Below, piece after piece: positions 1-7,571 of a stretch of 64,000 bases of DNA. This DNA is from an uncultured Lachnospiraceae bacterium (lineage in GTDB: Bacteria; Bacillota; Clostridia; Lachnospirales; Lachnospiraceae). Under the pieces are notes generated by a model that saw only the letters and a list, made by a program, of their open reading frames with translations, searched no databases and was not told the DNA's origin. The position numbers and the translations under genes are program-made. Where the stretch lies: the NCBI GenBank assembly GCA_948470335.1, contig CAOKOL010000009.1:40775-104774 (forward strand), given 5' to 3'. Each line of letters starts with the position of its first letter. Positions within the stretch are counted from its first letter, which is position 1.

Positions 1-1638
1 CGTCATAATCAGAAACAGCAGCACCATGAAAATCCCTACGAAAAACAGACTCCCGTATAACTGGTAAAAATCATCTCTGGCCCGATAAATGTCATCCACA
101 TGTTTCAGCGTCGGAACACTCCCCGACAGCCCCTCCGCCATGGACGCAAAACATTCCCGCTGCCTGTCCGCGCCGCCTTCCAGATTATAACGGTAGACCA
201 GGCGAAGCTCCGGCACAAACATCCGGTTATATTCCGCCTCATTTTCCAGCAGCCCTTTCAGATCCTCCATGGAAGGCACGATCAGCAGCGCCTCATCAAT
301 CATGCCGTTCAGCTCATTGATGACAAATTCCGGATATTCCACCCGCTCAGTGATCCGGTATTCATATCTGCCCACCGTAATCCGTTCCTCCGGAACGGAG
401 AAATTCGTCCAGACAGCCGCCTGCCCCGGCGCAAGCTTTAAATCGCTCCCGCTTTCCCTGTTATAATCCTCCTGGGTAATGCAGGATACCGCCGCCGGCA
501 CTCCCCCTTTCAAGTCAAAATCCATCTGATCTCCTGACCGCCTCATCGTATGATATGTGGCAAAATGCCAGGACTCATCCGTTACCTCCACCCCGTACGT
601 CCGGGCATGGGCCTGTACCCCGTCTCTGACCTGTCCCACGTCAGACCCTTCCCCGACACACTGTACTTCACCGTCCCGGTAAAACAACCGTTTCAGCACA
701 TCTTCCTCCCCGACCACCAGGCTGGTGCAGGAACCGGCCACCAGAAGAACTGCCGTGGACAAAACGGCGATGCTGGCCAGCCCTGCCGCATTCTGTTTCA
801 TCCGGTACATCATTCCGGACACGGAGATGAAATTTTCCGGCCTGTAATAAAAATGCCGGTTTCCTTTCAACAGCTTCAAAAGCGCTATCATTCCTGCCGT
901 AAAAAGACAGTAAGTTCCCACGATTACCAGCAGGACGGCAAAAAAGAACACATTGAACGCCTCCACGGCAGACCGGCAGGTAATGGCAAGCCCATAGCCG
1001 CCTGCCAGTGCCGCAAGACCCGCAAGCGCCACCAGCCATCTGGCCTTTGGCTCCCGCTCCCCGTGCCGGCTCCCTTTTAACAAAGTGATGGGATTGGTCC
1101 GGTAAACCACCAGAATATCATAGAGCAGAATCAGCCCGTATCCCCCAAGGAACAGCCCCGCCGTCCTGACCACCGAACGCAGGGGAATCTGAAATGTCAG
1201 CTCTACCTGCATATGAACGATTTTCATAAGAACCAGAAACATCATCTGGCTCATCAGACAGCCGAACAGGATGCCCAGAACCAAAGTTGCCGCAAAGCTT
1301 AATGCCACCTCCCACATCATCATCAGCGACAGATGCCGCCGCTCCATTCCCAGAATACAGTAAAGCCCCAGCTCCTTCTTCCGCTGCTTCATCACGAAGC
1401 TGTTGATATAAAACAGGATAATGACAGAAAAGAATGCGGCGATATAAGTGCTGAGCTCCAGCAGATACCCCATAGTGCTGCTGCCTTTGGCACCGCTTTT
1501 CACTACCATAACGGCAATCGAGGACAGAATGTAATACAGCCCCGTAATCATCGAACCTGCCAGCAGATAAGGAAAATAGATACTTTTGTTTTTCCGGATA
1601 TTCTGAAAAGCCAGCCTTGGATAAAAAAATTTATTCAT
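1..1638 (-). CDS. FtsX-family ABC transporter permease (BceB-like), partial
   Basis: The frame is open from the ATG at 1638 to the window edge (546 codons), so the C-terminus is missing. The N-terminus reads MNKFFYPRLAFQNIRKNKSI, typical of BceB/YxdM-type permeases of peptide-antibiotic detoxification transporters. Hydrophobic segments follow at roughly residues 18-40 and 55-75, then 'KQRKKELGLYCILGMERRHL', the FtsX-family cytoplasmic loop. Further membrane segments come before a large extracellular domain that begins around residue 310. It overlaps the upstream ATPase gene by 8 bases, so the two are translationally coupled. Function as a bacitracin/lantibiotic-type sensor-exporter is inferred from the family; the substrate cannot be read from sequence. 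Confidence 0.85.
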   Translation of the reverse strand, partial: MNKFFYPRLAFQNIRKNKSIYFPYLLAGSMITGLYYILSSIAVMVVKSGAKGSSTMGYLLELSTYIAAFFSVIILFYINSFVMKQRKKELGLYCILGMERRHLSLMMMWEVALSFAATLVLGILFGCLMSQMMFLVLMKIVHMQVELTFQIPLRSVVRTAGLFLGGYGLILLYDILVVYRTNPITLLKGSRHGEREPKARWLVALAGLAALAGGYGLAITCRSAVEAFNVFFFAVLLVIVGTYCLFTAGMIALLKLLKGNRHFYYRPENFISVSGMMYRMKQNAAGLASIAVLSTAVLLVAGSCTSLVVGEEDVLKRLFYRDGEVQCVGEGSDVGQVRDGVQAHARTYGVEVTDESWHFATYHTMRRSGDQMDFDLKGGVPAAVSCITQEDYNRESGSDLKLAPGQAAVWTNFSVPEERITVGRYEYRITERVEYPEFVINELNGMIDEALLIVPSMEDLKGLLENEAEYNRMFVPELRLVYRYNLEGGADRQRECFASMAEGLSGSVPTLKHVDDIYRARDDFYQLYGSLFFVGIFMVLLFLIMT

Positions 1639-2398
1639 GATGCTTCCCTCCCGTGGCCAATACGGTAAGCGTATCGGAAATTCTCTGGTACAGATCTTCA
1701 TTGCGCATCCTGCCCCGGTAGATCTGATGATAAACGCTGCCGTCCTTGATAAACAGCACCCTGCCGGCATGACTGGCCGCCCTGGTGCTGTGGGTCACCA
1801 TCAGCACCGTCTGCCCCTGGCTGTTGATCTCCTCGAACACTTTTAACAGACCGTCCGTGGCTTTGGAATCCAGCGCTCCGGTAGGCTCGTCAGCCAGAAT
1901 CAGTTTCGGTTTGGTGATTAATGCTCTGGCCACTGCCGCCCGCTGCTTCTGACCCCCTGATACCTCATAAGGGTATTTGTCCAGCAGCTCGCCGATGCCC
2001 AGCAGCTTGCTCAGCGGTCTGATCCGTTTTTCCATCTCGTCAGGATGCTTTTTGGACAAAACCAGCGGCAGATAAATATTGTCCCGCAGAGAAAAGGTAT
2101 CCAGCAGATTAAAATCCTGAAACACAAACCCCAGATTTTCCCTCCGAAACGCCGCCATCTGATGCTCCGGGATAGATGACAGATTTTTCCCCTCCAGCAG
2201 CACCTCGCCCCCCGTAGGCCGGTCCAGCGCCGCCATAATATTCAAAAGAGTCGTTTTCCCCGAACCGCTCTCCCCCATAATCGCCACGTACTCCCCTTCC
2301 TCCACGGAAAAGTTCACGTCCGTCAGCGCCTGCACCTGGGTTCCGCCAAACCGGGTGGTATAGATTTTTTTCAAATGCTTCACTTCTAACAATGCCAT
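1631..2398 (-). CDS. ABC transporter ATP-binding protein (BceA-like)
   Basis: A 255-residue ATPase. Walker A is GESGSGKTT (residues 42-50), Q-loop FQD near 93-95, signature VSGGQKQRAAVARA from 146, and Walker [14 protein letters not shown] from 166, the form typical of the LolD/MacB/BceA subfamily. It energises the FtsX-type permease whose gene it overlaps by 8 bases. The start at 2398 is supported by a purine-rich AGGAGAGAAAG sequence just upstream. A TATAAT box lies 95 bases upstream with a poor -35, and a CTTAC-N6-GTAAG palindrome sits above it, so expression probably depends on a response regulator. The role in antimicrobial-peptide resistance is family inference. Confidence 0.9.
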   Translation of the reverse strand: MALLEVKHLKKIYTTRFGGTQVQALTDVNFSVEEGEYVAIMGESGSGKTTLLNIMAALDRPTGGEVLLEGKNLSSIPEHQMAAFRRENLGFVFQDFNLLDTFSLRDNIYLPLVLSKKHPDEMEKRIRPLSKLLGIGELLDKYPYEVSGGQKQRAAVARALITKPKLILADEPTGALDSKATDGLLKVFEEINSQGQTVLMVTHSTRAASHAGRVLFIKDGSVYHQIYRGRMRNEDLYQRISDTLTVLATGGKHHE

Positions 2399-2492
2399 TT
2401 CTTTCTCTCCTATAGTATATTCTTTGTTCCGGCGTCCTTTCGGCTTATATCGACAGGACTGCCGGCGGTTGTTTCTGGCTTTTACTGATCTT

Positions 2493-2521
2493 ATTATAAA
2501 AGAAAAAGAAATGTACAGCCA
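2493..2521 (-). promoter_or_regulatory. promoter of the BceAB-like operon
   Basis: Reading the minus strand, a perfect TATAAT (2493-2498) has only a weak -35 (TGGCTG, 2516-2521) at 17-base spacing. The operator at 2531-2567 lies directly upstream. A good -10 with a bad -35 and an upstream palindrome is the usual look of an activator-dependent promoter. Confidence 0.55.
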
Positions 2522-2530
2522 TCGTTTTCG

Positions 2531-2567
2531 CTTACATTTCTTTGTTGGAATCTTACGTTTATGTAAG
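2531..2567. promoter_or_regulatory. candidate response-regulator operator (CTTAC-N6-GTAAG)
   Basis: An inverted repeat, CTTAC GTTTAT GTAAG, occupies 2552-2567. An additional half-site, GCTTACATTTC, starts at 2530, 21 bases away (two helical turns). The same arrangement, with GCTTACGTTTC and CTTAC AGTTCC GTAAG, occurs at 10642-10680 before the other FtsX-type transporter in this window. The response regulator at 11892-12596 is the best candidate ligand. Confidence 0.6.
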
Positions 2568-2581
2568 GTTGGAGGGGAATG

Positions 2582-2821
2582 TTAAGCAGGATAAGACAGG
2601 TTTGAAAACGCCTTGCCTGATTTGCTTATCATTATATACTTATCCGCATCCTGTCCCCGCTCTGTCGCAGGCATAATAAACTGATCTAAATTAATATCCA
2701 ATTTCTTTTCTGTTTCTTCTAAAAGACCATTTACTCCCTGTAAAATCTGAATTACATATTTCAATTTATCTTCCGGCATTTGCTCTAATAATTGCATGGC
2801 TTCCTGTCTGATCGCCGTCAT
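2582..2821 (-). CDS. small antitoxin-like protein, orphan
   Basis: A 79-residue protein. The start is set at 2821 because GGAGG lies 7 bases upstream of that ATG; a longer frame reaching 2923 has no ribosome binding site. The N-terminal half (MTAIRQEAMQLLEQMPEDKL and onward) is a helical segment of a kind common in small Firmicutes proteins annotated as antitoxins or DUFs. The C-terminus contains DKYIMISKSGKAF. No toxin gene is adjacent on the same strand; what follows is a decayed transposase. I do not recognise a specific family, and the antitoxin idea is an inference from size, composition and location in accessory DNA. Confidence 0.5.
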   Translation of the reverse strand: MTAIRQEAMQLLEQMPEDKLKYVIQILQGVNGLLEETEKKLDINLDQFIMPATERGQDADKYIMISKSGKAFSNLSYPA

Positions 2822-2997
2822 AATATACCTCCATCCATACGACATACTCTCTTTTTCAATTACATTATAACATCCAATCACTGTTCTTTCAATCCGCATA
2901 ATTTTCCACCCATTATCGAACATTCATTCCATTACTGTTCAGGTGCTCCCATATTCCATTGTAAATAGTGCTGAAATTTGAAAAATATTTTTAGTCC

Positions 2998-3446
2998 CAA
3001 ATATATGGGATCCGGACACTGGAACGGCACATGGAAGAACTGAAATGCCTGATGAATCAGATTTTAAAACCATAAACCCAAAGAAAAGTACCTGACGATG
3101 AATAATTCTTTTGAATATATTTCCACTCTTCAACACTGTCTGAAGACCGCGGAAAAACAGCTTGAAGCGTTCCGTTCCGGGGAAAAGTATGTCCGCATGC
3201 CACAGGAACACCGGAACATGGCCCAGGCATATGAGCGGCGGATACGAGATATCTGAAAGACAGCATTGAAAATGAGCCGGAACATACATGAAATAAGGAG
3301 ATGTATGCCCTTATTCGGGAAATGATCCATTACCGGAACAGCCTTATGCCAGAGAAGAATGTGACGCCCTCCTTGTAACCGAATACGAAGAAAAATACAA
3401 AAAGATACTGCTGAAAGCAAAGGAGGAGTATGAATACATTCCATAA
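2998..3446 (+). pseudogene. decayed IS66-type transposase remnants
   Basis: Three short plus-strand fragments in different frames. The first is a tail, IRTLERHMEELKCLMNQ..., ending near 3073. The second starts MNNSFEYISTLQHCLKTAEK at 3098 and stops at 3256 (53 codons); it resembles the start of the large transposase of Clostridia IS66-type elements. The third is a piece near 3300-3446 containing REMIHYRNSLMPE and, after a frame change, EEKYKKILLKAKEEYEYIP, which resembles the mid-C-terminal part of the same protein. The catalytic centre is missing and stops and frameshifts interrupt it, so it is a dead element. Family assignment is from recalled resemblance only. Confidence 0.5.
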
Positions 3447-3449
3447 TCA

Positions 3450-3632
3450 TTACACCTTTTGTAGTTTTCTTTCTTTCATTTCTTTTAAAAAGGCTCTTCC
3501 ACCTTCATTATAGAAATTGATTCTTTCTTGTGTTGTCATATCTTTTGTAAGCTCATAGTGATATTCCCTAATCTTATGAATATCCTCAATCGTAAAATCA
3601 GGACTGATAATTGGTTTTGTAATCATAATCAT
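3450..3632 (-). CDS. small partner protein of the PIN-domain gene
   Basis: 60 residues if read from 3632, where the start overlaps the toxin stop as ATGA. A second ATG at 3626 has better spacing (7 bases) from the GAGG motif and would give a 58-residue product starting MITKPIISPD. The protein is charged and helical (DIHKIREYHYELTKDMT, then FYNEGGRAFLKEMKERKLQK). Translational coupling with the upstream PIN-domain gene suggests a toxin-antitoxin pair in which the antitoxin gene is second. The family is not recognised beyond this pairing. Confidence 0.6.
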   Translation of the reverse strand: MIMITKPIISPDFTIEDIHKIREYHYELTKDMTTQERINFYNEGGRAFLKEMKERKLQKV

Positions 3633-4105
3633 TCCTCACTTTCCAATAGCACAGAAGGATTCCATATCTCAATCATCTTGTATCCTTCTAAATTTGTAAT
3701 TGCCCTTACCCCTCTAATTGTCTTTACATTTACAATATGCTTAAAATTCCATGAAATAATGCAGTCACATTCATTTATAACTGCCGCCCCTATATGCTGA
3801 CAATCATCGAAACTTTTTTGTGTCAGTATTCCCATATCAATAATTTTGTTTGCTACGTTTATTATATCTTCCGTAATATCAAATGTTGTAAACTGTATTT
3901 CATTCAAACTGTCAATAATCTGTGTTTTCTTTGGCTCTGAACAGTTCTCTATTTCTCTTAATGTCACTGTGGATAAATATACCTCATACTTTCCAGCCTT
4001 AAACATTTCCCACAACTGCTTTGTATCCGCCATCTTTTCAGGCACATCCTCCTGCATCAAATGGCTGATAACCGATGTATCTAAGTATACCTTTAACTTC
4101 CGCAT
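3629..4105 (-). CDS. PIN-domain protein (probable type II toxin ribonuclease)
   Basis: 158 residues. PIN-fold landmarks are KVYLDTSVIS at the N-terminus (Asp9), TLREIE near residue 51, KSFDDCQHIGAAV with acidic residues at 100-101, and CDCIISWNFKHI around 113-124. The last is the usual closing motif of VapC-like PIN nucleases. All four acidic clusters expected for Mg2+-dependent RNase activity are present, so it is probably active. It is co-transcribed with the 60-residue protein at 3450-3632. The locus lies in DNA that interrupts an ABC transporter operon, consistent with acquisition with mobile DNA. Confidence 0.8.
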   Translation of the reverse strand: MRKLKVYLDTSVISHLMQEDVPEKMADTKQLWEMFKAGKYEVYLSTVTLREIENCSEPKKTQIIDSLNEIQFTTFDITEDIINVANKIIDMGILTQKSFDDCQHIGAAVINECDCIISWNFKHIVNVKTIRGVRAITNLEGYKMIEIWNPSVLLESEE

Positions 4106-4147
4106 AGAGCATCACTCCTATTCCAGTTCCACAAATCAATTGTATAT

Positions 4148-4176
4148 ATTATACCGCTTTCTTCCCATTATTTCAA
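4148..4176 (-). promoter_or_regulatory. promoter of the PIN-domain operon
   Basis: Minus-strand TTGAAA (4171-4176), 17-base spacer and TATAAT (4148-4153), about 40 bases before the start codon. It sits right at the edge of the accessory DNA, so the junction with the truncated transporter gene must lie at or beyond about 4177. Confidence 0.65.
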
Positions 4177-4177
4177 T

Positions 4178-4669
4178 CAGCACCGCAGTCCGGCCTCTCT
4201 GCTGTCAAAAAACGAAAAAGAAGATCTGGCCCTTTCGGCACTGAAAGAAGTGGGGATTTCACATCTTGCGGAAGAAGAATACACCACACTAAGCGGCGGC
4301 GAGCTTCAACTGGTTTTGCTGGCAAGAGCATTATGCCAGAACAGCGATATTCTGATTCTGGATGAGCCTGCCGCACATCTGGATATCCGGCACACCCACC
4401 GTATCATGAACCTTCTGTTTCGTTTTTCCAGTGAAAAAGGGAAAAGCGTCGTTATTTCCACCCATGATTTCAACCATCCGCTTCAATTTGAGGATATGGG
4501 GGCAAATGTAAAGATGGCGCTGATGGATCACGGAAAGCTCAGCGGCGTAAGCTCTCCGAAATCATTGTTGTCCCCGAACAGCCTGGAACAGATGTATCAG
4601 GTCAAAAGCCGTATTGTCAAAGTAAGTGACAGCCCCGAACGGCATTTTATAGCTACATGGAGTGAATAG
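4178..4669 (+). pseudogene. 5'-truncated ABC transporter ATPase (FecE/FhuC type)
   Basis: The open frame reads HRSPASLLSKNEKEDLALSA, then an intact second half with signature TLSGGELQLVLLARAL and Walker B ILILDEPAAHLDI, then the H-loop STHDFNHP. The N-terminal half, including Walker A (roughly the first 100-110 residues of this family), is absent, and no good start codon with a ribosome binding site is present. This belongs to the iron-siderophore/cobalamin-type importer ATPases and lies 6 bases before a matching binding-protein gene. It cannot bind ATP normally, so it is scored as a pseudogene cut by the accessory DNA on its left. Confidence 0.75.
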
Positions 4670-4675
4670 AGCAAA

Positions 4676-5767
4676 ATGAGAAAAAGAATCGTAATCGTTT
4701 CCATAATTATGGCGGTATCTATATTCTGTAACGGCTGTTTTCATGGCAGGACAAAAACGGATCATGAGATAAAAGCCGGCGAACCGCTGGTGGACTGCGC
4801 CGGACGGGCTGTGGAAATCCCCCGCAAAAAGGATCGAATCGCATGTCTTTACGCATATACCGGCCATGTCGCAATCCTACTGCAATGTGAGGAAAAAATC
4901 GTTGCGGTTGTGGACGGCTTAAAACGCGACAATCTTATGCAGATGAAAATTCCCGGGCTGAATGAACTGTCGGCACCCTATAACAGCGGCGCCATCAATA
5001 TTGAAGAACTGGCCGCAGCAAAACCTGACCTGATTTTTCTGCGCGCATCCAATCTGCAGGATGAGGGCGAACTGGAAAAACTGGATGGTCTGGCCATCCC
5101 CTATGTCGTCGTCGAATATGTGACCATGGAAGATCAAAAGCAAAGCATCCGGATTATGGGGCAGGCTCTTGACAGACAGGATGAGGCCGAGGCCTATTTA
5201 TCTTATTATGAGACGACCATTTCCATGGTTCAGGAACGACTGGCAGCACTCCCGGAAGATCAGCGAAAAACCGTATACCATTCCGTGAATGAAGTGGTCC
5301 GCACAGATATGCCCGGCACCCTTTCTTATCAGGTGCTGGAGGCGGCCGGATGCAAAAATGTCGTGACTGCGGATCAGGAACTCAGAATTGACGGAGAAAA
5401 GGGGTATGCAAGCGTCGAACAGATCTACCTGTGGGACCCCGATCTGATCCTCGTCAATGAACCCGGCGCATGGGAATATTTCCGCACGGATGCAAAATTT
5501 TCAGGACTGCGCGCCGTCAGGGAAGGCGCTGTCTATCAGTTGCCGGTGGGACTTTCCCGCTGGGCACACCCGGGATCGCTGGAATCGCCCCTTGCAGTAC
5601 TGTATATTGCGTCCACACTGTATCCGGAATATTTCTCAGATATTGATATGACAGAAGAAATACGTGATTTTTACGATACCTTCTTTCACATTGCTTTAAC
5701 AGAGGAAGATATCGGCAAAATTTTAAAGGGCGAGGGAATGAGAACCCCCAGAGAGGAGGAACATTAA
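4676..5767 (+). CDS. iron/cofactor-type ABC transporter substrate-binding lipoprotein
   Basis: 363 residues. A signal peptide ends in a lipobox IFCNGC (Cys21), so the mature protein should be lipid-anchored outside the membrane. The body has the two-lobe FepB/BtuF layout: DCAGRAVEIPRKKDRIACL at the start, GAINIEELAAAKPDLIFL in lobe 1, a long helix, and SVEQIYLWDPDLILV in lobe 2. It follows the truncated ATPase by 6 bases and overlaps the next gene by one base (TAATG). The permease and most of the ATPase are missing here, so transport would need components encoded elsewhere. The ligand (haem, siderophore, cobamide or metal complex) cannot be decided. Confidence 0.85.
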   Translation: MRKRIVIVSIIMAVSIFCNGCFHGRTKTDHEIKAGEPLVDCAGRAVEIPRKKDRIACLYAYTGHVAILLQCEEKIVAVVDGLKRDNLMQMKIPGLNELSAPYNSGAINIEELAAAKPDLIFLRASNLQDEGELEKLDGLAIPYVVVEYVTMEDQKQSIRIMGQALDRQDEAEAYLSYYETTISMVQERLAALPEDQRKTVYHSVNEVVRTDMPGTLSYQVLEAAGCKNVVTADQELRIDGEKGYASVEQIYLWDPDLILVNEPGAWEYFRTDAKFSGLRAVREGAVYQLPVGLSRWAHPGSLESPLAVLYIASTLYPEYFSDIDMTEEIRDFYDTFFHIALTEEDIGKILKGEGMRTPREEEH

Positions 5768-6480
5768 TGTATCGCTATTACCTTTCTTTTGATGACACTG
5801 ACAATCCGGAAACACCCGGCACCGGCCATCTGCTGCAGGAATTTCTGGACAGACTGCCCTATGACTGCACATTTATTTCCAGACATCAGTTATTCGTACA
5901 TCATGACGTACCCTATACGTCCCATAACAGCGCAATGTGTGCCTTAATATCGGAAGATGCGGATTTTAACCGGCTGGTCAGCGACGCATCCGAATATTTG
6001 AAAGCACATTCCGCGGCAGGATCAGATCCGGGGCTTTGCGCTGCGGACTGCCAGAAGCTTTCCCATCCGGAACGCGTAGTCGCATGGGGATACCGGGCAA
6101 AAAAAGAACTCCTGCAAAAGAACGAAGCCTACGCGCTTGCGGAGGAATGCCGCATTCATCTGAGTGAGCACGGCGGCGACGGACAGGGCGTCGTGGGCGC
6201 ACTGGCGGCGGTGGGACTGCGTATTTCAGGCAATGACGGACGGGTGAAAGGCAAAAAACAGATACATAAAGACCGCCTGACTGTGGGCGAACTGCTGGAA
6301 ATAACAGGCTTTGACAGAGTGTGTGCCTATGGCATCGGCCAACTGCAGGAACATGCGGTTGTCAGAACAGACAATCATTTTGTCAAAGCCATATATCAGA
6401 ATTACTGCAGCACCATCCTGACCGTTTTTGATGAGGATTCATACCGGCTGCTGACCAAGGACCAGCTAAAATGTTATTAG
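5767..6480 (+). CDS. TiaS-like DDTD-motif nucleotide-binding protein
   Basis: 237 residues. The N-terminal YLSFDDTDNPETPGTGHL matches the DDTD motif of the catalytic domain of archaeal TiaS, the tRNA(Ile2) agmatinylcytidine synthetase. GGDGQGVVGALAAVGLRISG near residue 138 matches the glycine-rich segment of the same domain. The OB-fold and zinc-ribbon parts of TiaS (about 420 residues in full) are absent, so a tRNA role is unlikely. The start codon overlaps the stop of the binding-protein gene, indicating one operon. An ATP-dependent activity on a small molecule linked to the transported ligand is my inference; the function is not established. Confidence 0.6.
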   Translation: MYRYYLSFDDTDNPETPGTGHLLQEFLDRLPYDCTFISRHQLFVHHDVPYTSHNSAMCALISEDADFNRLVSDASEYLKAHSAAGSDPGLCAADCQKLSHPERVVAWGYRAKKELLQKNEAYALAEECRIHLSEHGGDGQGVVGALAAVGLRISGNDGRVKGKKQIHKDRLTVGELLEITGFDRVCAYGIGQLQEHAVVRTDNHFVKAIYQNYCSTILTVFDEDSYRLLTKDQLKCY

Positions 6481-6492
6481 AGGCGGGACGCT

Positions 6493-7413
6493 TTACGGCT
6501 TGCACACCCCGCAGGGCTCGTATCCGTCCTCTGTCAGTTGGTTCCGGGTCCCTTTATAATCTGTTCTGTGTTCTTCCTTGATCCGCTCTACGCTGCCGCA
6601 GTCAGGCAGATGGAACCGCATCGTATTGGTATTGAGCACATAATCCGTCAGCTTTTGCCGGCCGCCGACTCCTGCCGCAACCGGCTGCGGCTCCCCAAGA
6701 TTGCTGTTCCCGGTCGCATAGTCGATCGCCACGCCGGGCTGTCTGTTATAGACAAAAACATTGAAGGAAACCCCTTCTCCGGCGTCCTCCACGGAATAGG
6801 CCTCCATCTGCACGCCGGCGGCCACCAGATTATCCCCTTCAAAGACGGGTGTCACCCGGTACATAACATGATATTCGGTCTCCTTCACATAATCGGCGAC
6901 CTGATTTTCAAAAGGAAGCATTCCGTCTACATTCAGATAGCGGGTGCCGGTGATCAGATTCTTCTCATTGGCATTCTCGCCGGATAGCTGATAGCCGATC
7001 AGATGGCAGCGGTTGTAAAGATATTTTCCGTCCACAATATCATATTTCACCGTCTGCCAGCCGGAAGGCTTTACCTGGCCGATGGCTCCCCGTTCCTCCG
7101 TCGGCATCAGGTCAATTCCGATACAGGCCGAAGCCGGACCACACCGGCCCAGATCGTCCAGGTCGGAGTAATGTTCAAAAGATTCCGTGGTGATTTCATC
7201 TTTTGTGAATGTAGGGATATTATCATTTACAACCGTATACGGTTCATCGCGGTTTTCATCCGATAAGACATATTCTATCGTTTCCGGCGAATACGCGGCG
7301 GGGGAAGTATTATCCGTATTTTTACAGCCGGATATGGAGAGTAATAAAGCTATGACAAATGGGAAAAGAAAATGTGTTTTAATCTTCATGATATCGTTTT
7401 GTACTTCATACAA
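6493..7413 (-). CDS. secreted DNA/RNA non-specific endonuclease lipoprotein (EndA/NucA type)
   Basis: 306 residues from 7413. A signal peptide MKIKTHFLFPFVIALLLSIS followed by GC gives a lipobox, which may mean translation really begins at the ATG at 7389. The nuclease domain contains GRCGPASACIGIDLMPTEER and YNRCHLIGYQLSGENANEKN, the His-plus-Asn core of the beta-beta-alpha-Me DNA-entry nuclease family. A C-terminal segment VLNTNTMRFHLPDCGSVERI with EPCGVCKP has the Cys pattern of Ada-like metal-binding tails seen on secreted nucleases. It is transcribed alone from the promoter at 7458-7486. Its likely role is extracellular nucleic-acid degradation or uptake. Confidence 0.85.
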   Translation of the reverse strand: MYEVQNDIMKIKTHFLFPFVIALLLSISGCKNTDNTSPAAYSPETIEYVLSDENRDEPYTVVNDNIPTFTKDEITTESFEHYSDLDDLGRCGPASACIGIDLMPTEERGAIGQVKPSGWQTVKYDIVDGKYLYNRCHLIGYQLSGENANEKNLITGTRYLNVDGMLPFENQVADYVKETEYHVMYRVTPVFEGDNLVAAGVQMEAYSVEDAGEGVSFNVFVYNRQPGVAIDYATGNSNLGEPQPVAAGVGGRQKLTDYVLNTNTMRFHLPDCGSVERIKEEHRTDYKGTRNQLTEDGYEPCGVCKP

Positions 7414-7457
7414 TCTTGTTATGAGATTGCAGCTCCTTTCGTAACATTTTCACGCCT

Positions 7458-7486
7458 ATTATAACACCCATTTTTCCTTCTTTCAA
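7458..7486 (-). promoter_or_regulatory. promoter of the nuclease gene
   Basis: Minus-strand TTGAAA (7481-7486), 17-base spacer and TATAAT (7458-7463). An AAAGGAG ribosome binding site follows near 7435. A small hairpin (CAATCT / AGATTG) separates it from the ATG at 7413. Confidence 0.7.
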
Positions 7487-7493
7487 TCACCGG

Positions 7494-7543
7494 AAAAGCA
7501 GCGTTCCGAATCCCAAATCCTGTTTGAGATCAGAATGCTGCTT
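7494..7543 (-). terminator. terminator of the FtsX-type ABC operon
   Basis: In the minus-strand direction AAGCAGC-A-TTC pairs with GAA-C-GCTGCTT, enclosing a second stem (ATCTCAAA / TTTGGGAT), and is followed by TTTT. It lies about 30 bases after the permease stop codon. Confidence 0.5.
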
Positions 7544-7571
7544 CTTTCAACTGCCGCTAAAAAGGATCTGC

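Noticed and set aside
2822..2923. Longer N-terminus of the small antitoxin-like protein
   Set aside because: The internal ATG at 2821 has GGAGG at 7 bases; the upstream ATG has no site and the extension has unrelated composition.
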